Source: an uncultured Flavobacteriales bacterium (lineage in GTDB: Bacteria > Bacteroidota > Bacteroidia > Flavobacteriales > Crocinitomicaceae). Taken from it: 22,465 bases of DNA. The notes beneath the pieces were generated by a model that saw nothing but the letters and a program-made list of their open reading frames with translations, did not search any database and was not told the origin of the DNA. This document shows, piece after piece, positions 1 to 6,182 of the stretch. The stretch covers positions 1-22,465 of the forward strand of contig CAMLET010000003.1 of NCBI GenBank assembly GCA_946479125.1. Direction: 5' to 3'. The stretch's first letter is position 1; each line of letters starts with the position of its first letter. The position numbers were made by a program, and so were the translations under genes.

Positions 1-117
1 GCGCTTTCTGCTAAAGGGAAATCGGTAATTCACAATATCGAGCAAATCGATCGTGGATATCAAGACATCGATATTCGTTTGAAAAATCTAGGAGCTGATA
101 TTAGACGTATAAGCTAA
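1..117 (+). CDS. murA: UDP-N-acetylglucosamine 1-carboxyvinyltransferase, C-terminal end (partial)
   Basis: The window opens inside a reading frame that gives 38 residues before a TAA at 115-117. The end contains [19 protein letters not shown] and then [13 protein letters not shown], which matches the conserved C-terminus of MurA (the known pattern is a G-x-T/S-V-H-x-I-x-x-IDRGY motif followed by L-x-x-LGA-x-I-x-R). MurA is cytoplasmic and transfers enolpyruvate from PEP to UDP-GlcNAc, the first committed step of peptidoglycan synthesis. The active-site cysteine loop and the rest of the EPSP-synthase fold lie upstream, outside the window. A small palindromic repeat begins 7 bases after the stop, and the next gene follows 49 bases later on the same strand. 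The identification rests on a short stretch, but it is a distinctive one. Confidence 0.85.
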   Translation, partial: ALSAKGKSVIHNIEQIDRGYQDIDIRLKNLGADIRRIS

Positions 118-124
118 AACAACG

Positions 125-149
125 TCATACTGAGCTTATCGAAGTATGA
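125..149 (+). repeat. CTGAGCTTRTCGAAGTA palindromic element, copy 1
   Basis: Perfect 7-bp arms TCATACT (125-131) and AGTATGA (143-149) flank the core GAGCTTATCGA. The overlapping string CTGAGCTTATCGAAGTA differs at one base from the cores of the copies at 731-778 and 1377-1418. No T-run follows, so a simple terminator is unlikely. It sits just after the murA stop. Confidence 0.65.
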
Positions 150-166
150 ATTAATTTGAACACTGT

Positions 167-676
167 ATGAAAAGTCTATTAATAGTTTTAGTTGCGGGAT
201 TAGGCTTGTTGAGTCTAACATCTTCCCCAAAAGTATCACCAGTTATTGGTTCTAAAGCGCCAGAAATTCGTTTGCCTGGAGTAAGTGGAGATACTATTTC
301 TTTGAGTAAACTAAAAGGAAAAGTGGTTCTAATAGACTTTTGGGCATCATGGTGTGGACCATGTCGAAAAGAAAATCCGAATGTAGTTGAGGCTTATGGA
401 AAGTACAAGAAAACCAAGTTTAAGAATGCAAAAGGTTTTGAAGTATTCTCTGTATCGCTAGACCGTGAACCGGGAAAATGGAAGGATGCAATTAAATCTG
501 ATGGTTTGATCTGGAAAAATCATGTTATCGACGCAAATAACAAGGCAGGTGCAGCTTACGGTGTTCAGTTTATTCCAAGTGCTTTCTTAATTGATGGTGA
601 AGGAAAAATAGTGGCTACTGGTGACAATCTGCGTGGGTTAAAACTACATGTAGAGCTGGATAAGCTGAAAAAATAG
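167..676 (+). CDS. exported TlpA/ResA-like thioredoxin-fold protein
   Basis: This 169-residue protein starts with a hydrophobic export signal (residues about 1-20) with no lipobox cysteine. A redoxin/AhpC-TSA-type domain follows. Its hallmark is the FWASWCGPC motif with redox cysteines C63 and C66, preceded by the usual K-G-K-V-V-L-I-D-F strand. The VQFIPSAFLIDGEGKIV segment near residues 143-159 carries the cis-proline loop (IPS) of thioredoxins. Proteins of this type act outside the cytoplasm as thiol-disulfide reductases, for example in cytochrome c maturation or repair of oxidised proteins. The substrate cannot be read from the sequence. The gene stands between murA and a lipoprotein MsrB, so supplying electrons to MsrB is possible but only inferred. 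A weak -7-like box (TTAATTTG, 151-158) lies very close to the start. Confidence 0.88.
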   Translation: MKSLLIVLVAGLGLLSLTSSPKVSPVIGSKAPEIRLPGVSGDTISLSKLKGKVVLIDFWASWCGPCRKENPNVVEAYGKYKKTKFKNAKGFEVFSVSLDREPGKWKDAIKSDGLIWKNHVIDANNKAGAAYGVQFIPSAFLIDGEGKIVATGDNLRGLKLHVELDKLKK

Positions 677-730
677 CGGCGCTTCGAGTGCGTCAGCTAC
701 CGCATTCCAAACAATAAAAAATGTTAGTTA

Positions 731-778
731 ATCGATGACTGAGAGTGCTGAGCTTGTCGAAGTATCGAAGTCACCGAT
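731..778 (+). repeat. CTGAGCTTGTCGAAGTA palindromic element, copy 2
   Basis: Outer arms ATCGATGACT (731-740) and AGTCACCGAT (769-778) pair except for one position. Inside are two nested CTGAG...CGAAG units: the outer pair at 739-743 and 766-770, the inner pair at 748-752 and 758-762. The inner core TGAGCTTGTCGAAGTA (749-764) is identical, in reverse complement, to the copy at 1388-1403. A further imperfect GC-rich hairpin (GCGG at 676-679 with CCGC at 700-703) lies just before it, directly after the thioredoxin stop. Confidence 0.75.
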
Positions 779-877
779 TGAACTATTGTTCGCTGTGGTA
801 AAAAAGCGTAAAATTTTCTTGCTGGAAATCCATATCTTTAATACATGCGTAACTCCAAAAAACAAAAACAAATCATT

Positions 878-1375
878 ATGAAAAAGATACTTTTTGGATT
901 GTGTGCAATCATTTCATTGGCTGCATGTTCTCAGCAACCGGATACAGTAAAAATGTCGTCACAGAAATCACCTGAAAGTGGTAAAAAATACAATGAGTTG
1001 ACACTTCAGGAGCAAGATGTTATTCTTCATAAAGCTACTGATAGACCATTTACCGGAGATTATTACGAGAAAACGGACAAAGGTGTTTATGTTTGTCGTC
1101 AGTGTAATAATCCGCTTTATAAATCAGATGACAAATTTGAGTCACACTGTGGTTGGCCAAGTTTCGATGATGAAATTGATGGCTCCGTAATCCGAATTCC
1201 GGATGCTGATGGAATGCGCACCGAAATTGTTTGTGCAAACTGTAAAGGACATTTAGGTCACGTATTCTTAAATGAAGGATTTACAGATAAAGATACGCGT
1301 CATTGTGTAAACACAAGTTCTATTCAGTTTTATCCTTCCAAGGATGTCAAGAACATTCCTGCGGTTATAAAATAA
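878..1375 (+). CDS. msrB: peptide-methionine (R)-S-oxide reductase, lipoprotein form
   Basis: MsrB reduces the R-epimer of methionine sulfoxide in proteins. I place the start at 878 rather than the in-frame ATG at 845. From 878 the product begins with a classical lipoprotein signal (MKKILFGLCAIISLAAC, lipobox L14-A15-A16-C17), whereas the longer form would add 11 charged residues in front. The mature 148 residues carry the complete family signature: zinc ligands C73-x2-C76 and C119-x2-C122, HCGWPSF at 90-96, GHLGHVF at 124-130, and the catalytic cysteine C143 in RHCVN. The protein should be lipid-anchored in the periplasm or outer membrane. A 7/8 match to the -7 box (TATCTTTA, 833-840) lies 38 bases before the start. 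A thioredoxin-fold gene upstream could be its reductant, which is inferred. Confidence 0.94.
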   Translation: MKKILFGLCAIISLAACSQQPDTVKMSSQKSPESGKKYNELTLQEQDVILHKATDRPFTGDYYEKTDKGVYVCRQCNNPLYKSDDKFESHCGWPSFDDEIDGSVIRIPDADGMRTEIVCANCKGHLGHVFLNEGFTDKDTRHCVNTSSIQFYPSKDVKNIPAVIK

Positions 1376-1376
1376 C

Positions 1377-1418
1377 GCAGACTTCGGTACTTCGACAAGC
1401 TCAGGATTCTCAGTCTGC
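1377..1418 (-). repeat. CTGAGCTTGTCGAAGTA palindromic element, copy 3 (inverted)
   Basis: Perfect 7-bp arms GCAGACT (1377-1383) and AGTCTGC (1412-1418) enclose the core TACTTCGACAAGCTCA (1388-1403), the exact reverse complement of the core of copy 2. The same nested arrangement is present: outer CTTCG 1382-1386 with CTCAG 1409-1413, inner CTTCG 1390-1394 with CTCAG 1400-1404. It starts one base after the msrB stop. Confidence 0.75.
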
Positions 1419-1444
1419 TTTTAGAAAGCCTAAATACATATTGT

Positions 1445-1502
1445 AAAAGTGAAAAGGCAAAATCGAATCGGTTTTGCCTTTTGCTTTTTAACTTTTAACT
1501 TT
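1445..1502. repeat. A-rich intergenic inverted repeat, element 1 of 7
   Basis: This is a purine-rich left arm (AAAAGTGAAAAGGCAAAATCG) against a pyrimidine-rich right arm made of the words TTTTGCC, TTTTGC and TTTTTAACTTTTAAC. The 19-bp string at 1478-1496 (CTTTTGCTTTTTAACTTTT) recurs as its exact reverse complement at 18403-18421 in element 7. It occupies the spacer between msrB and prmC. Confidence 0.6.
1452..1482 (+). terminator. probable msrB terminator hairpin
   Basis: AAAAGGCAAAA (1452-1462) pairs perfectly with TTTTGCCTTTT (1472-1482). The stem can extend inward by T-G, C-G and G-C pairs to a 3-base loop. A T-rich tract (GCTTTTTAAC) follows at 1483-1492. The stem is AU-rich, so strength is uncertain. 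Confidence 0.5.
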
Positions 1503-1507
1503 AGATC

Positions 1508-2359
1508 ATGGTTACGCTAAAGGAATACACGGATTATTGGTGCCACACACTCGATAATCTATACGGAGAGAGGGAGGCGAAGAACATTTTGCTATTGGCT
1601 TGCGAGGATGTTTTGAACTGGACGAGAGCCGATGTAATGGCTAACCAGACATTGCAATTAAGTGATCAGCATAAAGAAGAACTTCAAGCGATTCTGGAAC
1701 GATTAATAGAAGGTGAACCTTATCAATACATTGTTGGATTCACCTATTTCTGTGATTTGCGAATTGAAGTTTCACCTTCAGTTTTAATTCCCCGACCAGA
1801 AACAGAAGAATTGGCTGCCTGGATCCGACATGATTTGCCTGGTGATTTTTCAGGTAGAATAGAAGATTGGTGTACGGGTTCTGGCTGTATTGCGCTTGCT
1901 TTGAAAGATTTTTACAAGCATGCAGATGTTTGGGGAATAGATGTTTCCAAAGAAGCAATTTATCGGGCTCAAAAAAATGCTGAGAAATTACGCTTGGATG
2001 TAAAATTCGAAGTTCATTCTGCCTTGAGTGATGAATTGCCATATGCTGAGAAGCTGGATGTTTTGGTTTCAAATCCGCCTTATATCCCAGTTCATGAAAA
2101 AGAGAATATGCGCAGAAATGTCCTCGATTTTGAGCCGGAATTAGCGCTATTTGTTCCAAGTGATGAAGCATTGTTGTTTTACATTGCGCTGGGTGAACAA
2201 GCTAAAGCACGTTTGGTCGAAGGTGGACTATTGTACTTCGAACTACATGAAGAATATGCGCATGAAACGAAAGAAGCAATGGAAAAACTTGGCTTCAGAA
2301 ATGTGGAAGTAAGAAATGATATGCAGGGAAAACTGCGGATGCTGAAAGCCATAAAATAA
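1508..2359 (+). CDS. prmC: peptide chain release factor N5-glutamine methyltransferase
   Basis: PrmC (HemK) methylates the glutamine of the GGQ motif in release factors RF1 and RF2 with S-adenosylmethionine, which speeds peptide release at stop codons. The 283-residue length is normal. The N-terminal helical release-factor-binding domain covers about residues 1-75, followed by the methyltransferase domain. Visible signatures are PYQYIVG (71-77), LIPRPETEEL (93-102), the SAM-binding loop as WCTGSGCIAL (121-130) and the catalytic NPPY motif at 189-192 within SNPPYIPVHE. The SAM loop is usually D-x-GTGSG-x-I; here a cysteine stands where the first glycine is common, which should be tolerated. 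The ATG is preceded by the A/T-rich repeat element rather than a clear ribosome site. The stop codon TAA merges with the left end of the next repeat element. Confidence 0.95.
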   Translation: MVTLKEYTDYWCHTLDNLYGEREAKNILLLACEDVLNWTRADVMANQTLQLSDQHKEELQAILERLIEGEPYQYIVGFTYFCDLRIEVSPSVLIPRPETEELAAWIRHDLPGDFSGRIEDWCTGSGCIALALKDFYKHADVWGIDVSKEAIYRAQKNAEKLRLDVKFEVHSALSDELPYAEKLDVLVSNPPYIPVHEKENMRRNVLDFEPELALFVPSDEALLFYIALGEQAKARLVEGGLLYFELHEEYAHETKEAMEKLGFRNVEVRNDMQGKLRMLKAIK

Positions 2360-2481
2360 TTGAAAATTGAAAATGTAGAATGGAAAAGTTCTTTATTTCT
2401 GTCTCCAAAATCAGTTGACTTTTCTTTCTCACTCTTTAACACGTAAGGTGCTTTTCAATTCTCAATTTTACATTTTCAATT
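2358..2481. repeat. A-rich intergenic inverted repeat, element 2 of 7
   Basis: The left arm at 2358-2386 is AATTGAAAATTGAAAATGTA and continues with GAATGGAAAAG. The right arm at 2452-2481, read on the minus strand, is AATTGAAAATGTAAAATTGA followed by GAATTGAAAAG. The unit lies between two convergent genes and spans exactly from the prmC stop codon to the stop codon of the minus-strand gene, whose TGA is part of the repeat (AATTGA). It could serve as a bidirectional terminator. Confidence 0.75.
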
Positions 2482-4758
2482 GGTAAGTAGTTCCTGCCAT
2501 GTAAACGACGTTTGACCAACTGCCACGCGCATGCTATCAATTACCTTGTTCATTCTGTCAATTGCAATTGTAGCTTGTTCTCTGGACAAATATGTTCCTG
2601 CCAGTACATTCAGCTCCTTCTTCAATTGCGCGATTACAACCGCACTTCGCATAGCGCTTAAATAATCGTTTCCTGTCAGTTTGTATCTGTTCAACTGTTC
2701 CTGAATATCTGCGTTTTTAGCAACAAGATTTGTTTTTACAGGATCTGTATAGGTATCAACCTCCAATAAAGTTCCTCGGTTCAGGAAGATATTTACTTCT
2801 GTAGAACGTAAACGAATCATAGAAGAATCCATTTTGCCAATAGTTCCGTAAGCTGCCCATTCAGCACGTTCTTTTGCACGTACTGTTTGCGCACCATTCC
2901 ATTCACCAACACCATTTCCTCTTCCCAGGGCTTCAAACATTGGCTTTTTAACCAATAAACTTTCGAAGAACATTCGGATGGAAAGACTGTCTTCATTGGA
3001 AAGTAATGGTTGATTCAAATCCCATTTATTTGACTCAAAAACGTCATTCAGTTGTAGCTGTAAGCGTGCATCAAAATCAGGTTTGGCATCTGTTAAGCTA
3101 ACGTGTAACATTACTTCATCAGCTTCTTTCGAGAGTGGTGAGAACGGAATGGAAACCAGTCTCACTTCAAATCCACGTTGAATAGTATCTTCTTTAAACG
3201 TAAACTCCTGCGTCAATAAATCGAAAGTGGTGGAGTCTTCGAAGATGTACAATCCGTCTTTTTCTTCGTATGTTGCCCAACGAGCTCCAATGGCTTGTTT
3301 GTATTCATTCAATTTTAAACGATAAATAGCAAGAAGATCAATGGCAGCAGCCTTTTCCGCTTCCAGTTCTTTTATCAGTTTTTCATAATACGCCAACTTA
3401 TCGTACAAGAAAACAATATCGTTTTCACTTCCTCGCTTCGGTTTTCCTTTTGAATGCGTAATTGGTTGAGGACGCGTGTTACTACCACTTGTTCCCATAT
3501 CTGCCTTTTTGCGTTTCTTTTTCACAGAACGCGGAACTCTGTCGCTGGTTGTGATGGTGTTTTGATGAAGGTCAGAATATTCTTTTTCCTCCTTCATGAT
3601 TTTTAGTTTTGTCTCATCTCGACCTTCTTCGGCTTCCTTGATCTGAAATTCATATCCTTTCTTTCCGTAAAGTTTCTCTTCGATATCGGCAATTTTCCCA
3701 TGCTCAAGACCGTTAATCACCGTCATAAAAGTTCCACCCGAACTGAAAGTAGAATCAGGAGAAAGAAAGCGTGTTTCGTCAGATCCGAATAGGGGATAGC
3801 TTAAGCCATTTCGCTCTACAACAACAGTAGTTTGTTTGTTCGAATTATAGCCCCAAACATCAAAATGCAGCTGAGTCAACTTGTTATTTCCAACCGTTTC
3901 AAAATCGAGTGTTGGAAACATTAATGCATCCAGATTCGTTTTGTCGCGCAATTCAGCTGGTTTCAATTTCACATCATAAGGAAACAATCCAACTGCTTTG
4001 GGAAGTCCTTTGTTCCAGCGACCGTTTTCATCTTTCTCACGTTCATTTAAGAGACCTGACGTATCAGAGCCGTCACCAGCAGCAATTAGTTTACTGTCGA
4101 ATTTTGTAGCGATTCCACCAAGCGCGAGATAAATTTGATACGCTCTTTTTTCAACGTAGGAGTTAATGGCATAACTAATAGCCTCAAGCGTTTTAAGCTG
4201 TTCTTCTTCATTAAGGAAATTGAAAGAAGCGACCATTGCATTTTTGTCCTGAAAATTCAAACTTGGATTGATCAATGCCTGAATTTTCTTTTGAGGTTCA
4301 TTTCCTTCGTCGGTCTTTTTTATAGCAGATTCAGGAAGTTTCTCCATTAAATACATGTTAAACTCGTTGAATTTTGCCTGATAACGTTCCAGATCTTTGT
4401 CCCCCTGACGAGAAGCCAAAAGCACCTTGTTTAGTTCCCATAGCGCCATCTTGTTCGCAGCTTCTGCAATAATTCCTTGTGGCGATTTCCCAATTTCGGA
4501 AGTTCGAATATTTAATGCTGCAGGATTGTTTATGATAATCGTTTCAATAGAATCATAATTGATTTCCTTATTCATAAAACGAATGTCGGGACCTTTATAC
4601 TCAAAGTATCTTCCAATCGAATTGTCGAGAATAGGACTCTTTTTGACGATATGAAAAAGATAGGCACGTTCCTCCGGATTCAATTCAATAGAGCCCTGAG
4701 CCGAAGAATTGGAAACGAAACAAATAAGAAAAAAGATACAGGTAAAGAGTGTTCGCAT
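2476..4758 (-). CDS. exported protein of unknown function, 760 residues
   Basis: I do not recognise this family. The N-terminus is a clear export signal with probable cleavage after S-S-A-Q (about residue 20-21). There is no lipobox and no T9SS C-terminal domain. Residues 22-220 look mostly helical. Residues 245-350 look strand-rich, with tracts such as TTVVVERNGL and GGTFMTVING. Residues about 352-395 are very charged and helical. A strongly basic linker follows at 410-442, with VKKKRKKAD and KGKPKRG, and a probable coiled coil at 448-490. After that comes another mixed region that ends in a helix. No catalytic motif stands out. The last residue and the stop codon are contributed by the flanking repeat. 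The gene points toward prmC and follows the T9SS cargo gene on the same strand with a terminator between them, so it probably has its own promoter. A 7/8 -7 box reading GATATTTG lies at 4777-4784. Confidence 0.75.
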   Translation of the reverse strand: MRTLFTCIFFLICFVSNSSAQGSIELNPEERAYLFHIVKKSPILDNSIGRYFEYKGPDIRFMNKEINYDSIETIIINNPAALNIRTSEIGKSPQGIIAEAANKMALWELNKVLLASRQGDKDLERYQAKFNEFNMYLMEKLPESAIKKTDEGNEPQKKIQALINPSLNFQDKNAMVASFNFLNEEEQLKTLEAISYAINSYVEKRAYQIYLALGGIATKFDSKLIAAGDGSDTSGLLNEREKDENGRWNKGLPKAVGLFPYDVKLKPAELRDKTNLDALMFPTLDFETVGNNKLTQLHFDVWGYNSNKQTTVVVERNGLSYPLFGSDETRFLSPDSTFSSGGTFMTVINGLEHGKIADIEEKLYGKKGYEFQIKEAEEGRDETKLKIMKEEKEYSDLHQNTITTSDRVPRSVKKKRKKADMGTSGSNTRPQPITHSKGKPKRGSENDIVFLYDKLAYYEKLIKELEAEKAAAIDLLAIYRLKLNEYKQAIGARWATYEEKDGLYIFEDSTTFDLLTQEFTFKEDTIQRGFEVRLVSIPFSPLSKEADEVMLHVSLTDAKPDFDARLQLQLNDVFESNKWDLNQPLLSNEDSLSIRMFFESLLVKKPMFEALGRGNGVGEWNGAQTVRAKERAEWAAYGTIGKMDSSMIRLRSTEVNIFLNRGTLLEVDTYTDPVKTNLVAKNADIQEQLNRYKLTGNDYLSAMRSAVVIAQLKKELNVLAGTYLSREQATIAIDRMNKVIDSMRVAVGQTSFTWQELLTN

Positions 4759-4831
4759 GCTTGAAAATTAGCAGATCAAATATCATGAAAATGCAAGGAA
4801 GTTGAGAGGTTACAGTTTTATAGTTATAAAC

Positions 4832-4867
4832 AAAAAAATCCCCGTAACTAATTAAAGCTACAGGGAT
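4832..4867 (-). terminator. intrinsic terminator of the T9SS cargo gene
   Basis: Read on the minus strand, ATCCCTGTA (4867-4859) pairs over nine positions with TACGGGGAT (4846-4838), including one G-U pair, and is followed immediately by seven T (4838-4832 region). It begins 25 bases after the stop of the 4892-5905 gene. This is the clearest Rho-independent terminator in the window. Confidence 0.9.
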
Positions 4868-4891
4868 CTTAAGGTATGATTGTAAGTTGTA

Positions 4892-5905
4892 TTATTTCAC
4901 TGAAATTTTTGAAGTCAATGTACCGTTAGCTGTTGTAGCTTTTACGATATATGTTCCAGCAGTCAATTCATCAACAGAAACTTTTGAAGTTCCCATTGCC
5001 AATTCAACTGTTTTGATCAATTGACCATTCAAAGAGTAAATTGCAATTGTCGCGTCTTCAGTTAATCCGTTGATGTTTAATACATCAGTTGCTGGATTAG
5101 GGAAAACAGAAACACCTGTTAATTCTTCAGATTTTACAGCCATGAAACCATCTGGTTCGTATGCGCTTAAAACAATTCCTGTAGATTGTGCAGTTCCAAA
5201 TACTTCTAAGTCAACCGTAGAGTGAACGAAAACTGGCAAGTTGCTAGTTGCGTGGTGGTAGTATTCGTATTGTGTTCTTTTCATGATCACATCTCCGAAC
5301 AATCCTCCGTCAACAAACAATGAATCCTTGATTTTGAAACGCAAAACACCAGTTAAAGTAGTTGTTGAGTTCAAGATCAAAGTTCCAGAACCATCAACAG
5401 TAGTTGAAGCTGTTCCTGTACAATCGAAATCTTGTCCAGTTGCAAAAACTTGTCCTTCAACCACATCGTTCCAAGCGTCAGTAACGTTAGCAGGGTAACT
5501 CATCAAAGACTCATCATTAACATTGAATTTAGCTTTAACTGTTCCAAAGCTAGGCTCTTCAAAGATGAAACCTTGAGATGAATAACTAGAAGCATTAGAT
5601 TTATTGAAAGATGTAATGAATCCAGGGATTTCAATACTGATCAATGATGAAGGGTAATCAGAGTAATCAGGTGATGTACTTGCGTTGATTACTGATACCG
5701 ATTTAATTTCTGTATCTAAAACACCAAGTGCTCCTGAATAATCCCAAGTAACACCAGAACCTGTTGTTCCTGCGTAATTTGTTACGAATGTATCAAGAAC
5801 GTACATGTTTGCACCATTTCCTGCTTGGGGTGAGTTAGCGTCTGTGAATTGCGCAAATGTTGTAGTAGTAAGCGCTAAACAAACAAAAAGTAGACTTTTT
5901 TTCAT
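4892..5905 (-). CDS. secreted protein with type A Por/T9SS C-terminal sorting domain
   Basis: A 337-residue protein with a signal peptide (MKKSLLFVCLALTTTTFA, cleavage before QF). The C-terminal 71 residues (267-337) form a type A T9SS sorting domain: VFPNPATD, then LNINGL, IYSLNGQLIKTV, VSVDELTAGTYIVKA and the final KISVK. Such domains direct cargo through the type IX secretion system to the cell surface or medium and are then usually removed. The passenger region (about 20-265) is rich in Ser, Thr, Gly and Asp, and looks all-beta, with no enzymatic motif I can identify. The protein could be an adhesin or surface-layer component, but this cannot be decided. A strong terminator follows the gene. 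Upstream, TTTCTTTG is a 7/8 match to the -7 box. Confidence 0.93.
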   Translation of the reverse strand: MKKSLLFVCLALTTTTFAQFTDANSPQAGNGANMYVLDTFVTNYAGTTGSGVTWDYSGALGVLDTEIKSVSVINASTSPDYSDYPSSLISIEIPGFITSFNKSNASSYSSQGFIFEEPSFGTVKAKFNVNDESLMSYPANVTDAWNDVVEGQVFATGQDFDCTGTASTTVDGSGTLILNSTTTLTGVLRFKIKDSLFVDGGLFGDVIMKRTQYEYYHHATSNLPVFVHSTVDLEVFGTAQSTGIVLSAYEPDGFMAVKSEELTGVSVFPNPATDVLNINGLTEDATIAIYSLNGQLIKTVELAMGTSKVSVDELTAGTYIVKATTANGTLTSKISVK

Positions 5906-6018
5906 AGTTTAATTAATTTCTGTGATGCAAAGAAATGAAAATTCTGATTTTCAGCTCTATGTTTCTATCAATATTGACTTAATAATTCACAAAATGTGTA
6001 AAGGTTGGAAATAAAAAG

Positions 6019-6148
6019 AATTGAAAATTCAAAATGTACAATTGAAAAGCGCTGTGTTTATGTGAATTCCATTTCTAAAACTGATTAGTTGGAACGATAA
6101 TTCTGGTGTCCCTAATTCTTCTACATTCTCAATTCTACATTTTCAATT
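6019..6148. repeat. A-rich intergenic inverted repeat, element 3 of 7
   Basis: The left arm is AATTGAAAATTC followed by AAAATGTACAATTGAAAAGC. The right arm, on the minus strand, is AATTGAAAATGTAGAATTGA followed by GAATGTAGAAGAA. Unlike most other copies this one lies between divergent genes, so it cannot act as a terminator for either neighbour. The middle (about 6055-6110) is unique sequence. Confidence 0.7.
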
Positions 6149-6157
6149 AGCTTTAAT

Positions 6158-6165
6158 TACATTTG
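6158..6165 (+). promoter_or_regulatory. -7 box of the amino acid permease promoter
   Basis: TACATTTG is a full match to the Bacteroidota -7 consensus TAnnTTTG, 17 bases before the ATG at 6183. No good -33 TTG is seen at the expected distance; that position falls in the right arm of the preceding repeat. Confidence 0.5.
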
Positions 6166-6179
6166 TTCACACTTGTGAA
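6166..6179. promoter_or_regulatory. possible operator between -7 box and start codon
   Basis: TTCAC-ACTT-GTGAA is a perfect 5-bp inverted repeat with a 4-base spacer. It directly abuts the -7 box and ends 3 bases before the permease ATG. A repressor binding here would block initiation. It may also be chance, since short palindromes are frequent in AT-rich spacers. Confidence 0.3.
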
Positions 6180-6182
6180 ACT

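Noticed and set aside
845..877. Upstream ATG extending MsrB by 11 residues
   Set aside because: It would put a Lys/Gln-rich stretch in front of a textbook lipoprotein signal; the start at 878 is a better fit.
1452..1482. Hairpin before prmC considered as a riboswitch
   Set aside because: It is a single AU-rich stem with a tiny loop and no conserved aptamer features; a terminator or repeat explanation is sufficient.
1740..2171. Long minus-strand open frame inside prmC
   Set aside because: It is antisense to a complete conserved gene, has no family features, and its codon pattern mirrors the plus-strand gene.
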